64,000 nt of DNA, taken from assembly GCF_014645195.1 (NCBI RefSeq), contig NZ_BMLK01000010.1, positions 62,001 to 126,000 on the forward strand, read 5' to 3'. Numbering within the stretch: position 1 is the stretch's first letter; each line of letters begins with the position of its first letter. The position numbers were made by a program, and so were the translations under genes. The stretch is from Novosphingobium indicum (GTDB lineage: Bacteria > Pseudomonadota > Alphaproteobacteria > Sphingomonadales > Sphingomonadaceae). This document shows positions 23,380 to 33,271 of this stretch, one piece after another. The notes under the pieces were generated by a model. The model saw only the letters and a list, made by a program, of their open reading frames with translations, was not told the origin of the DNA and did no database searches.

Positions 23380-26079
23380 ATGAAGGCTACTTGGACGGGT
23401 GCAGCCGTGCGTTCGGCTGGCATCGCAGGAATCTATACGCACAAGCATCGCCATCTGATGGCAGGCGCGGCCTTGGCGGCGCTGGCATGGGCTCCGGCCG
23501 CATTGGCGCAGGACAGCGGGCAGGCTGCGGCGGATGAGATGTTCTCCGACGGGATCATCGTCACCGCCACCAAGCGTGAGCAGACATTGCAGGACGTGCC
23601 CGTCGCCGTGACGGTGACGACGGCCGAGACGATCGAGCGGGCGCAGATCCGTGACCTCAAGGATCTGCAGTCGGTCGTGCCTTCGCTGCGCGTCAACCAG
23701 CTGCAGTCGAGCGCGAATACCAACTTCTACATTCGCGGTTTCGGCAATGGCGCGAACAATGCCGGTATCGAGCCCTCGGTCGGCCTGTTCATCGACGGCG
23801 TCTACCGGTCGCGCTCGGCGGCGATGATTGCGGATTTCCCCGATGTGGAACGCATCGAAGTGCTGCGCGGCCCGCAATCGACGCTGTTCGGCAAGAATGC
23901 CTCGGCGGGTGTCATCTCCATCGTCACCAAGAAGCCCGAGTTTCGGTTCGGCGGCAATGTCGAGGCGAGTTACGGCAACTACGATGCGATGGTCCTGAAG
24001 GGCCGCGTAACCGGCCCGATCAGCGACACCCTTGCCGTCAGCCTCGCTGGCGGCCTCAACAAGCGCGACGGGATCGTCAAGGATCTCGCCACCGGCGATA
24101 GCACCAACCAGCGCGATCGCTGGTTCGCGCGCGGCCAGATGCTGTTCGACAACAACGACAACCTGCAGGTCCGCCTGATCGGTGACTACGGCAAGATCGA
24201 CGAGAACTGCTGCGCGGTGGTGAACCTGCGACAGGCACTGCCGACCGCCGCGATCTTTGCCGTCGGCGGGGCCGTGAACCTGCCGCCGGAGAAGTACGAC
24301 GATATTGCCTACTACAACTTCGAAAGCTCCAACAAGATCGAGAACTGGGGCTTTTCAGGGCAGCTCGACTACGATCTCGGCGCGGCCCAGATCACGTCGA
24401 TCACCGCTTACCGGCGCACCAATTCGCTGACCAATCAGGACTCTGATTTTTCCAGCGCGGACTTGCTCGGCCGCAACTGGCAGGATCTGCGGATCAAGAC
24501 CTTCACCCAGGAACTGCGCGCCAGCTTCGACATCGGCGATCGCCTGCACGGCCTCCTGGGCGGCTACTATTTCAACGAGAAGATCGACCAGAACAACGAG
24601 GTCTTCTGGGGCGACGATGCCCGGCCCTATGCGAACCTGCTGGTTCAGAGCCTGTCGAACGGGGCGCTCAGCATCCCGATGCTGGAGTCCACCTTCGGCG
24701 CGCTGGAAGGCGATCCGACCAAGTATGCGGGCCGGTTCTTCCTATCGGGGACAGGGCTGACCGAAGCCTACGCGCTCAAGAACGAGGCGTTCTCGCTGTT
24801 TGGCCAGCTCGATTTCGAAGTGGCGCCGGGCCTGACGATTACCGGCGGCATCAACTACACGCACGACAAGAAGCGTTTTGCCACCAACACGACCTCGAAT
24901 GACGTGTTCGCTGGCATCGATCTCGACAGCCCCGCCTATGTCCCGTTCCGCCAGCAATTGCTGCTGGGCGGCGCGCTGCAGTCGGTGGGCATCGATCCGA
25001 CCAACCCGGCGCAGGTCTATGCCTTCGCCACCAATCCGACGACGGCGCCGATCTATCAGCAGCTCGTCGGTTTCGCGACGGCCAATGCCAGCAATCCGGC
25101 AGCCAACCCGCTGAGCCCGCTGCGGGCGCTGCAGTACTTCCCGCCGTTCATGAACGTGCCCAACGCGGTCGAACCGGGCAGGGTGAGCGACGGCGATTTC
25201 AGCTACACCGCACGCGTGGCCTGGGACGTGACGCCCACGCTCAACGTCTATGCGGCCGTGGCCACCGGCTACAAGGCTGCTTCGATAAACCTCTCGCGTG
25301 ACAGCCGTCCGACCCCGGCCGATCTCGTCCAGCTTCGTGCGCAGGGTCTGGCGGTAACCAACCTGACCGCCGGCAGCCGCTATGCCGACGCGGAGAACTC
25401 GACCGTCTACGAGGCCGGCCTGAAGGGCAACTGGGGCCTGGTCTCCGCGAATGTCGCGGTGTTCAAGCAGGTCATCAAGGGCTTCCAGTCGAACATCTTC
25501 ACCGGATCGGGCTTCTTCCTCGCCAACGCAGGCAAGCAGTCCGCTTTCGGTATCGAGTTCGAAGGCTCGGCCAAGCCGGTCGAGCCGCTGACACTGACGC
25601 TGGCGATGACCTACCTCGATGCCAAGTACGATACCTTCCAGCTTTCCGCTTTCGGCGATCTGTCCGGCACGCGGCCGGCCGGTGCCTCGCCGCTTTCGGT
25701 AACCTTCGGCGCGGAGTTCGTGCAGCCGGTGGGCAACAATGGCGACCGCGTGATCCTGCGCGGCGACTACCACTACGAGATGCCGTTCAAGCTGGTCGAA
25801 GGCCTGCCCGGTCTTGTCCAGCGCGATTCCCTGGGCAACGTCACCGATGTGAGTGCGGCGCTCGCAGCAGCGCGCGAATTCAAGCAGGACATCAACGACG
25901 TCAACGCCTCGCTGACCTATTCGATGGCCAATGGTCTCGACCTGTCGGTCTGGGGCCGCAACCTGCTCAACGACCGTACGATCCTGCAGATCTTCGACAG
26001 CCCGGCACAGCCGGGGTCGATCTCGGGTTATCCGAACCAGCCGCGCACGTATGGCGTGGCGGCGCGCTACCGTTTCTAG
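23380..26079 (+). CDS. TonB-dependent receptor
   Basis: The 899-residue outer-membrane transporter has a long signal region ending WAPAALAQ (about residue 45) and a TonB-box region DGIIVTATKREQTLQDVPVAV near 59. The plug domain (about 65-185) contains FYIRGFG and VERIEVLRGPQSTLFGKNASAGVI. A 22-strand barrel follows, ending RTYGVAARYRF with the terminal aromatic. The type is common in sphingomonads for siderophores, glycans or aromatics; the substrate is not deducible. ATG 23380 follows GAAGGGACAGGG. Element B lies 167 bases upstream and may affect its expression. A terminator follows. Confidence 0.95.
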   Translation: MKATWTGAAVRSAGIAGIYTHKHRHLMAGAALAALAWAPAALAQDSGQAAADEMFSDGIIVTATKREQTLQDVPVAVTVTTAETIERAQIRDLKDLQSVVPSLRVNQLQSSANTNFYIRGFGNGANNAGIEPSVGLFIDGVYRSRSAAMIADFPDVERIEVLRGPQSTLFGKNASAGVISIVTKKPEFRFGGNVEASYGNYDAMVLKGRVTGPISDTLAVSLAGGLNKRDGIVKDLATGDSTNQRDRWFARGQMLFDNNDNLQVRLIGDYGKIDENCCAVVNLRQALPTAAIFAVGGAVNLPPEKYDDIAYYNFESSNKIENWGFSGQLDYDLGAAQITSITAYRRTNSLTNQDSDFSSADLLGRNWQDLRIKTFTQELRASFDIGDRLHGLLGGYYFNEKIDQNNEVFWGDDARPYANLLVQSLSNGALSIPMLESTFGALEGDPTKYAGRFFLSGTGLTEAYALKNEAFSLFGQLDFEVAPGLTITGGINYTHDKKRFATNTTSNDVFAGIDLDSPAYVPFRQQLLLGGALQSVGIDPTNPAQVYAFATNPTTAPIYQQLVGFATANASNPAANPLSPLRALQYFPPFMNVPNAVEPGRVSDGDFSYTARVAWDVTPTLNVYAAVATGYKAASINLSRDSRPTPADLVQLRAQGLAVTNLTAGSRYADAENSTVYEAGLKGNWGLVSANVAVFKQVIKGFQSNIFTGSGFFLANAGKQSAFGIEFEGSAKPVEPLTLTLAMTYLDAKYDTFQLSAFGDLSGTRPAGASPLSVTFGAEFVQPVGNNGDRVILRGDYHYEMPFKLVEGLPGLVQRDSLGNVTDVSAALAAAREFKQDINDVNASLTYSMANGLDLSVWGRNLLNDRTILQIFDSPAQPGSISGYPNQPRTYGVAARYRF

Positions 26080-26139
26080 AAACGGAGCGTGATGCGCCTC
26101 GACCGGCGGAGAAGCGGTCGGCGGCGCAGCCTGAAACGG

Positions 26140-26173
26140 GGGCTCGCTGTTATATAACGGCGGGCCCTCTTTT
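26140..26173 (+). terminator. Intrinsic terminator after the TonB receptor
   Basis: GGGCTCGC (26140-26147) pairs with GCGGGCCC (26160-26167 region) with one G-U pair. The loop is itself a small palindrome (TGTTATATAACG), and TCTTTTT follows. It lies about 60 bases after the receptor stop codon. Confidence 0.75.
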
Positions 26174-26232
26174 TGTTGCCGGCTCCGGACAATTCCCTAT
26201 AGCTGGCGCTCTCACACGACCGGAGGGCAGTC

Positions 26233-26688
26233 ATGCTCGAACACATGATAACGCCTTTCTACCGGTACGCCGATTTCACCGGGCGTTCGCGGCGGCTTGA
26301 GTTCTGGTCGTTCGCTTTGCTCAACCTGATCGTGACCGCAGTACTTGTCAGCCTAGCGCTGTCGACGGGCCTTTCCTATCGCGCCATCCTGCAGCGCGCG
26401 GAATTCGGCGGGGGTCTGGGAGTGGCGACCATCGCGTTTTTCGCGATCCTCGGTATGTACAGCCTCGCCGTTCTGATCCCGTCCGTGGCGGTGAACGTGC
26501 GGCGGTTGCACGACCGGAACATGAGCGCCTGGTGGTACCTGGGGTTCATAGCGCTGAATGTCGTACCGGTGATCGGATGGGGCAGCAACATCGCCTATCT
26601 GGTGCTGATGGCCTTGCCGGGCACCTCCGGCCCCAACCGCTTCGGGGAAGATCCCAAGGATCCGGCGGCTTCGGAAGTTTTCACATGA
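26233..26688 (+). CDS. DUF805 membrane protein
   Basis: The 151-residue protein has the DUF805 hallmarks: an N-terminal YADFTGRSRRLEFW motif before the first helix, four transmembrane helices, VNVRRLHDRNMSAWW in the middle and a C-terminal PGTSGPNRFGEDP. ATG 26233 follows CGGAGGGCAG. The family is thought to be involved in envelope or ion homeostasis but is not characterised. It lies close to the next RDD gene and both may be one transcript. Confidence 0.9.
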   Translation: MLEHMITPFYRYADFTGRSRRLEFWSFALLNLIVTAVLVSLALSTGLSYRAILQRAEFGGGLGVATIAFFAILGMYSLAVLIPSVAVNVRRLHDRNMSAWWYLGFIALNVVPVIGWGSNIAYLVLMALPGTSGPNRFGEDPKDPAASEVFT

Positions 26689-26806
26689 GTTGGCTCGGGG
26701 CGCTTGCCGTGTGCACGCCTGCTCCTATGCTGCCAGCTATCGCACACCGGCTGGGGAAGGCCGGACGTGGGGTCGAATGAACCACACGGAAATACAGGGG
26801 AAGATC

Positions 26807-27292
26807 ATGGAAGCTTATGGTGGTTTCTGGCGGCGCGTGCTCGCCTACATTATCGACACCATCCTGTTGAACATCGCGGTGAGCATGGTGGCCGGGTTCC
26901 TGGGACTGGGCCTCGGGGCGAGTATGGCAATGCTCAATCCCGAACAGGTAAACGGGATGTATTCAGGCGCATTCGTCCTGAGCAGCCTGCTCAGCCTCGT
27001 GGCCTCGTGGCTCTATTTCGCGTTGATGGAAAGCTCCAAGCTGCAGGCGACCGTCGGCAAGTTGGCGGTGGGCGTGATTGTCACCGATCTCAACGGCAAC
27101 CGGATCAGCTTCCTGCGGGCCACGGGGCGCTACTTCGCCAAGATCCTTTCGGGGCTTGTCCTCTTGATCGGCTACATCATGGTCGCTTTCACCGAGCGCA
27201 AGCAGGGTCTGCACGACATGCTGGCCGGCACGCTCGTATGGAAGACCCGCGACCCGCGTACCGTCGTCTCGCACGAAGACGTGTTCCGGTAA
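26807..27292 (+). CDS. RDD family membrane protein
   Basis: The 161-residue protein begins MEAYGGFWRRVLAYIIDTILLNI, matching the RDD family pattern (Arg, Asp, Asp) with three to four helices. A conserved KLAVGVIVTDLNGNRISFLRATGRYFAK segment and the family end RKQGLHDMLAGTLV follow. CAGGGGAAGATC supports ATG 26807. ATG 26777 would add 10 polar residues and has a GGGG only 4 bases upstream. Members act in sodium or solute transport in some bacteria; the role here is unknown. Confidence 0.82.
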   Translation: MEAYGGFWRRVLAYIIDTILLNIAVSMVAGFLGLGLGASMAMLNPEQVNGMYSGAFVLSSLLSLVASWLYFALMESSKLQATVGKLAVGVIVTDLNGNRISFLRATGRYFAKILSGLVLLIGYIMVAFTERKQGLHDMLAGTLVWKTRDPRTVVSHEDVFR

Positions 27293-29821
27293 TTACAGTT
27301 CCCTGAGCGCTCGCGCCGGTTTCGCCCGCAACAGCGGCAGCGAACCGCCGAGCGCGAAGGCGAGCACCAGCACCAGTCCGGCGCCCAGCACCATCAGTAT
27401 ACGCGGCCAGTCAGGCATCCAGTCGAACTCGAAGAGCTTGACGATCACTGCCCAGGCCATGCCGCTTCCCGCCACCAGTGCGACAAGGGCGAGGGCCAAT
27501 GCCAGCACCCCGTACTCGGCCATTTGCAGTATCAGCAGCTGTCTGCGGCTGGCGCCCAGCACGCGCAGGATCACGTTGTCGTAGGTCCGGCTGGCCCGCG
27601 CAGCGGCGATGGCGCCGAGCAGCACGGCAAGGCCTGCAAGCACCGCGACAGAGGCGGCTGCAAGGATGGCCGTCGACATCTGATCGAGCAGCGCGCGGGC
27701 ATCGCGCAGCAGCGTTCCCGTCTCGACAACCGAACTCGACGGAAAGATGCGCGCCAGCTTGGGCAGCAGGCCGGAAGTCGGCGTACCGGGCGGGACTTCG
27801 ATGGTCGCCGCCAGGTGATGCGGCGCGTCGGCCAGCGCGTTGGGCGAGAAGACGAGCACGAAGTTGAAGCCCATGGTGTCCCAGTCGATCCGGCGCAGTG
27901 CGGCCACGCGGGCCGTTCGCTCGACGCCGAGAATGCCGACTGTCACGTAGTCGCCCACCTTGAGCCCCACGGCATCGGCGAAGTTCTCATCGAGAGAGAC
28001 CAGCGGCTCACCCCGATAGACTTCGGGCCACCACTTTCCCTTGGTCACGGTGCTGCCTTCGGGCACGCCGACGGAATAGGTCAGGCCGCGCTCTCCGCGC
28101 AGGGCCCAGGCGTCTTCGGGAAGATCGTCACCCAGACTGGCGACGCGGGTCATGTCGCCTTTGGGGCCATAGGCCAGGATCTTGCCCCGCATGTTCGGCA
28201 CGATCTTGGTTACGGCGCCCGGCAGCGTTTGTTCCACGGTATCGCGGAACTTGCCGGCGCCGTCCTGCGGCACGTCGAGCACGAAGAAGTCGGGCGCGCG
28301 GGCCGGGACGGTCTTGCGGATATTGGCATCGAGGCTGGTCTGGACCGCCGCGATCAGCACGAAGGCGGAAAGCCCGAAGCCGAGCGCGGTCACCAGAGCC
28401 CCGGTCTGCGCGCCGGGGCGGTGCAGGTTGGCGAGCCCCGCGCGCAGCATCGGTCCCTTGGGGCGCGGCAGTCGCGCGGCTACTTTGCGGATCGCCAGAC
28501 CGACGAGTGCGAGCAGGCCCAGCATGGCGGCGGCTCCGGCAAGGAACCCGGTCGTCACCAGCGGCTGCGCGGCGTTGATCAGTGCCAGCGCGACGATAGC
28601 GGCAAGCCCGAGACCGACCGGCAGCAGCAATGCGCGCCGGTCGGTCGCAAGCGGCGAGACCCGGGCGCGCATCAGCGCCATGGCCGGGAAGCTGCGCGCC
28701 CGCACCAGCGGCGGCGCGGCGAAGACCAGTGCGACCAGCAGGCCATAGGCGGTCGCCGTGACCAGTGCGGCAGGGGAAACGGTGAAGCCCGTGCTCACCG
28801 GCAGCAGTTCTCCCAGCGCGCGCGCCAGCAGCGGGGTGACGAGCACGCCGGCTAGCAGACCTGTCATGCTACCGGCCAGCGCCGCGGCGCCGACCTGCAG
28901 CAGGTAGATGCGTGCGATATCGCCGCTGGTGGCGCCCAGCACTTTGAGCGTGGCGATCGACTGGCGCCGCGCCTCGAGATAGGACGAGACGCCGCCACCG
29001 ATCCCGATCCCGGCAATCACCAGCGCGGCCAGCCCGACCAGTACGAGAAATTCGCCCATGCGGCTGACGAAGCGCTCGGTGGACGGCGCGGCCTTGTCAC
29101 GGGTGCGAACGCCAAAGCCCGCATCCGGGAACTTCGCTTCGATCGCATCGGCCACGGCCTTCGGGTCACGGCCCGGATCGGCGAGCTTAACGCGCACGGC
29201 GCTGCGGTACATGGCGCCCGGTGCGGTCAGACCAGCGCGCTCGGGCAGGTCGAGCGGGACGATCGCGACATCGCCGAGCGCGAAACCTTCGCTGAGCTGT
29301 TCAGGGTCGGTCTTCACGATACCAGCGGCAGTCACCGTCTGCCCGCCGATCTTCAGCGTGTCGCCCTTGGCAATGCCGAGCCGCGCTGCGGTGCCTTGCG
29401 CGATCCAGGCGGTCCCTTCGGAGGGAGCGCCCACCCTGCGGCCGTCGGTGAGTTCGAGGCGCCCGTAGAGCGGCCAGTCGCTCGCCACGGCCTTGAGCGC
29501 CACGGGGGCGGTCAGATCGCCCTTGGCGGCGATGGCCTGCATGCGCAGGCCCGGCGATACTTCGCCGAGAGGTTCCAGCGCGGCCATTTCCGCATCTGTC
29601 AGCCCGCGCTGCCAGACGCGCAGCTCGATGTCGCCGCCGAGGATCTGGCGCCCGCGCACGGCCAGTTCGCGCTCGATCGAGCCAGTGAGCGTGCCGATCG
29701 CGGCAATCGCGCCGACGCCGAGGAACAGGCAGACAAGCAGCAGCCGCAATCCCCGGAACCGCCCGGACAAGTCACGCCGGGCGATGGTCCAGGCCGTGCG
29801 CCAGGGGAGGGTGTCAGCCAA
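27293..29821 (-). CDS. ABC transporter permease, YbbP-like (FtsX superfamily)
   Basis: The 842-residue integral membrane protein has an N-terminal helix near residue 30, a large periplasmic domain, FtsX-type helix clusters near 260-420 and a second set at 720-842. The final motif, LRAKPARALREL, is typical of the YbbP/LolC-related permeases. It overlaps the upstream ATPase gene by 8 bases. Together they form a type VII (mechanotransmission-like) ABC system. The pairing and divergent tesA neighbour match the E. coli tesA-ybbA-ybbP layout. Its substrate is unknown; envelope stress or lipid handling is likely. Confidence 0.9.
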   Translation of the reverse strand: MADTLPWRTAWTIARRDLSGRFRGLRLLLVCLFLGVGAIAAIGTLTGSIERELAVRGRQILGGDIELRVWQRGLTDAEMAALEPLGEVSPGLRMQAIAAKGDLTAPVALKAVASDWPLYGRLELTDGRRVGAPSEGTAWIAQGTAARLGIAKGDTLKIGGQTVTAAGIVKTDPEQLSEGFALGDVAIVPLDLPERAGLTAPGAMYRSAVRVKLADPGRDPKAVADAIEAKFPDAGFGVRTRDKAAPSTERFVSRMGEFLVLVGLAALVIAGIGIGGGVSSYLEARRQSIATLKVLGATSGDIARIYLLQVGAAALAGSMTGLLAGVLVTPLLARALGELLPVSTGFTVSPAALVTATAYGLLVALVFAAPPLVRARSFPAMALMRARVSPLATDRRALLLPVGLGLAAIVALALINAAQPLVTTGFLAGAAAMLGLLALVGLAIRKVAARLPRPKGPMLRAGLANLHRPGAQTGALVTALGFGLSAFVLIAAVQTSLDANIRKTVPARAPDFFVLDVPQDGAGKFRDTVEQTLPGAVTKIVPNMRGKILAYGPKGDMTRVASLGDDLPEDAWALRGERGLTYSVGVPEGSTVTKGKWWPEVYRGEPLVSLDENFADAVGLKVGDYVTVGILGVERTARVAALRRIDWDTMGFNFVLVFSPNALADAPHHLAATIEVPPGTPTSGLLPKLARIFPSSSVVETGTLLRDARALLDQMSTAILAAASVAVLAGLAVLLGAIAAARASRTYDNVILRVLGASRRQLLILQMAEYGVLALALALVALVAGSGMAWAVIVKLFEFDWMPDWPRILMVLGAGLVLVLAFALGGSLPLLRAKPARALREL

Positions 29822-30539
29822 GCGTGTCGCTCGCGATCTTGCCGTCTGCCAGCGTAACGACCCGCTCGCAATGCCGGGCGAGGCCCTCGTCGTGGGTGAT
29901 GATCAGCAGCGTCGCCCCGGCCTCGGCGCGGCGAGCAAAAAGCAGATCGATGATCGAGGCACCGGTCGTGGCATCGAGATTGCCGGTCGGTTCGTCCGCG
30001 AAGACCAGCGAGGGGCGCGGGGCCAGGGCACGGGCAATGGCGACGCGCTGTTGCTCACCGCCGGAAAGCTGGGCGGGATAGTGCGAAAGGCGGTGGCCAA
30101 GGCCGACCGCAGCCAGCTCCGCCTCCGCGCGTTCGCGGGCTTCGGGCATGCCGGCCAGTTCGAGCGGTGTCGCCACGTTTTCAAGCGCGGTCATCGTCGG
30201 CAGCAGGTGGAAAGCCTGCAGCACCACGCCGATCCGGCCGCGCCGGGCCCGCGCCAGGGCGTCTTCGTCCATCCCCGCAAAGTCCTGTCCGGCGACTTGT
30301 AACGTGCCGGACGTCGCGCGCTCGAGCCCGGAGAGCACCGACATCAGTGAGCTCTTGCCCGAGCCGGACGGCCCCAGCAGGGCCAGGGTCTGGCCGAGCG
30401 GCACGGAAAGGTCGATGCCCTTGAGGATTTCGACGGCACTGCCACCGCTGCCCAGCGTGAGCCGCAGGTCGCCGGCGACGACTGCATGTTGGGGGACAGC
30501 TTGTTCGGAGGACTGGGAAGAACTTGTCACGTGCACCAT
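29814..30539 (-). CDS. ABC transporter ATPase, YbbA-like
   Basis: The 241-residue ATPase has Walker A GPSGSGKSS near residue 54, a Q-loop, the signature LSGGEQQRVAIARAL near 153, Walker B LVFADEPTGNLD and an H-loop THDEGLARHC. It belongs to the LolD/MacB/YbbA subfamily that works with FtsX-type permeases. ATG 30539 is 50 bases from the divergent tesA start. It overlaps the permease gene by 8 bases, so the pair is coupled. Confidence 0.93.
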   Translation of the reverse strand: MVHVTSSSQSSEQAVPQHAVVAGDLRLTLGSGGSAVEILKGIDLSVPLGQTLALLGPSGSGKSSLMSVLSGLERATSGTLQVAGQDFAGMDEDALARARRGRIGVVLQAFHLLPTMTALENVATPLELAGMPEARERAEAELAAVGLGHRLSHYPAQLSGGEQQRVAIARALAPRPSLVFADEPTGNLDATTGASIIDLLFARRAEAGATLLIITHDEGLARHCERVVTLADGKIASDTLG

Positions 30540-30589
30540 ATGGGATAGCAAGGCATAGTCCGACAAGCGCTTCTTACGCGGAGTACCCC

Positions 30590-31345
30590 TTGCGCCTTTT
30601 TCGTATGGCCCTGCTGGCCATTCCCCTGCTGGTCCTTTCCGCCTGCGACAAGCCGGCGCCGCCTGCGCCCGAACCGTCGCTGAGCGTCGTGGATGCACCA
30701 CCGGAAATCCCGGTCATGGGGCCGGAACGGCACATCCTAGCGTTTGGGGATTCGCTGCTTGCCGGCTATGGACTGGAGGATGGCGAGAGTTATCCGGATC
30801 GGCTCGAGCAGGCATTGCGCGCACGCGGGGTAAACGCCAGCATCGCCAATGCCGGCGTTTCCGGCGATACTACGGCGGCGGGTCTCGACCGGCTCGACTT
30901 CACGCTGACCAGCCAGGAAGACAAGCCTGAACTGGTGATCATCAGCCTTGGCGGGAACGACATGTTGCGGGGCCTTCCGCCGGAGCAGACCCGCAATAAT
31001 CTCGATGCCATCCTTAAGCGTTTTACCGATGCCGATATCAAGGTCGTCCTGCTCGGCATGCTGGCGGCGCCCAATCTGGGCAAGGACTACGCGGCGCAGT
31101 TCAATCCGATCTATCCGCAACTGGCGCAAAAATACGGCGCGACGCTGGTGCCGTTCTTCCTGCAGCCGGTGATCGACAAGCCCGATCTGATGCAGGACGA
31201 TCACGTCCACCCCACGGCGATCGGTATCGATGCGATCGTCTCGGCTACAGTGGACGATGTCGCCGATTCACTCCCGAAGACGGACACGGCAACTGCCTCG
31301 CAAGCACCGGACGAAGCTATATCCGGCGCAGTGATCCCGCGCTGA
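30590..31345 (+). CDS. tesA: TesA-like GDSL esterase/thioesterase lipoprotein
   Basis: This is an SGNH-fold hydrolase. Block I FGDSLLAGYGL contains the nucleophilic Ser near residue 51, block III is GGNDML and block V DDHVHPT gives the Asp-His pair. TTG 30590 is chosen because GGAG precedes it and it gives MRLFRMALLAIPLLVLSAC, a lipoprotein signal with positive charge. ATG 30605 would leave the signal without charge. So this form is lipid anchored, unlike the soluble periplasmic E. coli enzyme. Its last 29 bases overlap the convergent end of recF. The neighbourhood with ybbA/ybbP supports tesA. Confidence 0.88.
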   Translation: MRLFRMALLAIPLLVLSACDKPAPPAPEPSLSVVDAPPEIPVMGPERHILAFGDSLLAGYGLEDGESYPDRLEQALRARGVNASIANAGVSGDTTAAGLDRLDFTLTSQEDKPELVIISLGGNDMLRGLPPEQTRNNLDAILKRFTDADIKVVLLGMLAAPNLGKDYAAQFNPIYPQLAQKYGATLVPFFLQPVIDKPDLMQDDHVHPTAIGIDAIVSATVDDVADSLPKTDTATASQAPDEAISGAVIPR

Positions 31346-32405
31346 CTTCCCAGATCGCCGCTTCCTTCCGGATGGCCTCGAAAGGGGCGACTTCGGTGCC
31401 CGTCAGCCAGACCTGAGCCGAACCCGCGCGCAGCCGGTCGAACAGTGCTTCGCGGCGCACCGGATCGAGATGCGCGGCGACTTCGTCGAGCAGCAGCAAG
31501 CGCGGGCGTGTCTCGCCATCGCTTTCGACAAGCTGCGAATGGGCGAGGGTGATGGCGATCAGCATCGCCTTCTGCTCGCCGGTCGAACACTCGGAGGCAG
31601 GCTGGTTCCTGCCGGCCATGGTGACGGCCAGTTCGTCGCGGTGCGGGCCGGTGAGGGTGCGCTGCGCGGCCCGGTCGCGCGGGCGGCTGTCATGCAGCGC
31701 GACCGCGAGGGCATCGGCGGCGATCGGTCCGCCCGGCTGGTAGGAGAGCGAGGGCCGGGCGAAGGGCGATTCCGGAAGGGCTGCTAAGGTCGCTTCTAGC
31801 CGCGTGATCAGATCCGCGCGGGCCGCCGCGACCGCCGCGCCAGCCTCGACGATCTGCATTTCGATGGCATCCATCCAGTGCGGATCGGGTGCGCGCTCGT
31901 CCGAGAGCAGCCGGTTGCGTTCGCGAATGGCGTTCTCCAGCCGTGAGGCGTTGCTGGCGTGGTCGGGGCGGATCGCCAGCACCAGCCGGTCGAGAAAGCG
32001 CCGCCGCGCGCCAGCGCTTTCAACGAAGAGCCGATCCATCGCCGGAGTCAGCCAGCCGATGGAGAGCCATTCGGCCAGCCGCACTGCCGGAGCCTCTGCG
32101 CCGTTGATCTGCACGACCCTCCGGCCGGACCGTTCCGGTAATACGCCGGTTCCCAGACGTACCGGCTCGCCGCCCGGAGTGGTCAATGCGGCGCTGACGG
32201 CGAAGCCGCCGTCCAGCCCTTGCCCCGGCATGTCGGTCAATTGCGCGCGCCGCAGCCCGCGCCCCGGAGCCAAGAGGCTGACCGCTTCGAGGACATTGGT
32301 CTTGCCCGCGCCGTTTTCGCCCACCAGCAGGTTGAACTGCGCCGTGCCGTCCACCGCGGTCTCGCGGTGGTTGCGGAAACGGGAGAGGAGAATGCGGTCG
32401 AGCAT
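31317..32405 (-). CDS. recF: DNA replication and repair protein RecF
   Basis: The 362-residue SMC-like ATPase loads RecA at single-strand gaps. It starts MLDRILLSRFRNH and has Walker A GENGAGKTN near residue 30, the signature STGEQKAMLIAI near 275, and Walker B LLLLDEVAAHLD near 307. Its length is normal. The gene is not in the usual dnaA-dnaN-recF order, which is common in alphaproteobacteria. It overlaps the convergent tesA gene by 29 bases at the 3' ends. Confidence 0.95.
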   Translation of the reverse strand: MLDRILLSRFRNHRETAVDGTAQFNLLVGENGAGKTNVLEAVSLLAPGRGLRRAQLTDMPGQGLDGGFAVSAALTTPGGEPVRLGTGVLPERSGRRVVQINGAEAPAVRLAEWLSIGWLTPAMDRLFVESAGARRRFLDRLVLAIRPDHASNASRLENAIRERNRLLSDERAPDPHWMDAIEMQIVEAGAAVAAARADLITRLEATLAALPESPFARPSLSYQPGGPIAADALAVALHDSRPRDRAAQRTLTGPHRDELAVTMAGRNQPASECSTGEQKAMLIAITLAHSQLVESDGETRPRLLLLDEVAAHLDPVRREALFDRLRAGSAQVWLTGTEVAPFEAIRKEAAIWEVSAGSLRRI

Positions 32406-32465
32406 GGTCGGCGCGGACCTAGCCGCTGCAGGCCGCCATGGCCACCATGGTCAGGACCTGGGGCG

Positions 32466-33260
32466 TCAGACCGCGTCGGTCTTGGCGAAGGGCGAGAAGT
32501 CGGTGTCGTCGTCGTAGACGTCCACGCCCTCGCGCCGCTTGAGCGCGCCCACGACCAGGTAGGTCACCGGCGTCAGCACGGCTTCCCACAGCGTCTTGAT
32601 GATCCACTGGGTCAGCGAGAGCATCAGCACCATGTTCAGCGTGAAGCCCGGTACGCCGAGGAACGCGAGCGGGTAGAACAGCGCACTGTCCACGCCCTGG
32701 CCGAAGATCGTCGATCCGATAGTGCGGGTCCAAAGGTACTTGCCCTTGGTCATCACCTTCATGCGCGCCAGCACCACGGAATTCACGAACTCGCCCGCCC
32801 AGAACGCCACCAGCGAGGCGAAGACGATGCGCGGGGTTTGTCCGAAGATCGAGTAGTACGCGGCCTGATTTGGTGCGGTCACTTCCTTGCCGTCGACGAT
32901 GTAGGTCGCCGATGCCATTGCCCATTCGGGATTGGCGGGAATGTTCACCACCACCACGCTCATCAGCACCATGAACAGCAGGCCGAAGAAGCCAGCCCAG
33001 ATGCAGCGGCGCGCGTTGGCATAGCCGTAGACCTCGGTCAGCACGTCGCCGATGATGTAGGATATGGGAAAGAACAGCACGCCTGCGCCGAAGGTGATCG
33101 TGCCCAGCACCGGCAGGTCGATCTGCGCTTGCTTGGCTGCCCCGATCAGGTTCGACAGCAGCAGGATCACCACGAAGGCGACCATCACGTAGTCGAAGTA
33201 GCGGAAATGGCGCCGGGCGCCGGCCTTGCCGTGAATACGGGAGAGGTGCTGATCGCTCAT
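32466..33260 (-). CDS. Queuosine precursor transporter (YhhQ/VUT family)
   Basis: The 264-residue membrane protein belongs to the COG1738 family that takes up preQ0/preQ1 for queuosine synthesis. It has six helices, the family stretch VLFFPISYIIGDVLTEVYGY near 85, and the motif GQGVDSALFYPLAF near 200. A loop of about 30 residues after helix 3 carries AAYYSIFGQTPRI. ATG 33260 (MSDQHLSRIHGK) is chosen; the open frame extends upstream to 33488, but without the family pattern. Confidence 0.9.
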   Translation of the reverse strand: MSDQHLSRIHGKAGARRHFRYFDYVMVAFVVILLLSNLIGAAKQAQIDLPVLGTITFGAGVLFFPISYIIGDVLTEVYGYANARRCIWAGFFGLLFMVLMSVVVVNIPANPEWAMASATYIVDGKEVTAPNQAAYYSIFGQTPRIVFASLVAFWAGEFVNSVVLARMKVMTKGKYLWTRTIGSTIFGQGVDSALFYPLAFLGVPGFTLNMVLMLSLTQWIIKTLWEAVLTPVTYLVVGALKRREGVDVYDDDTDFSPFAKTDAV

Positions 33261-33271
33261 GGGCGCCAACC

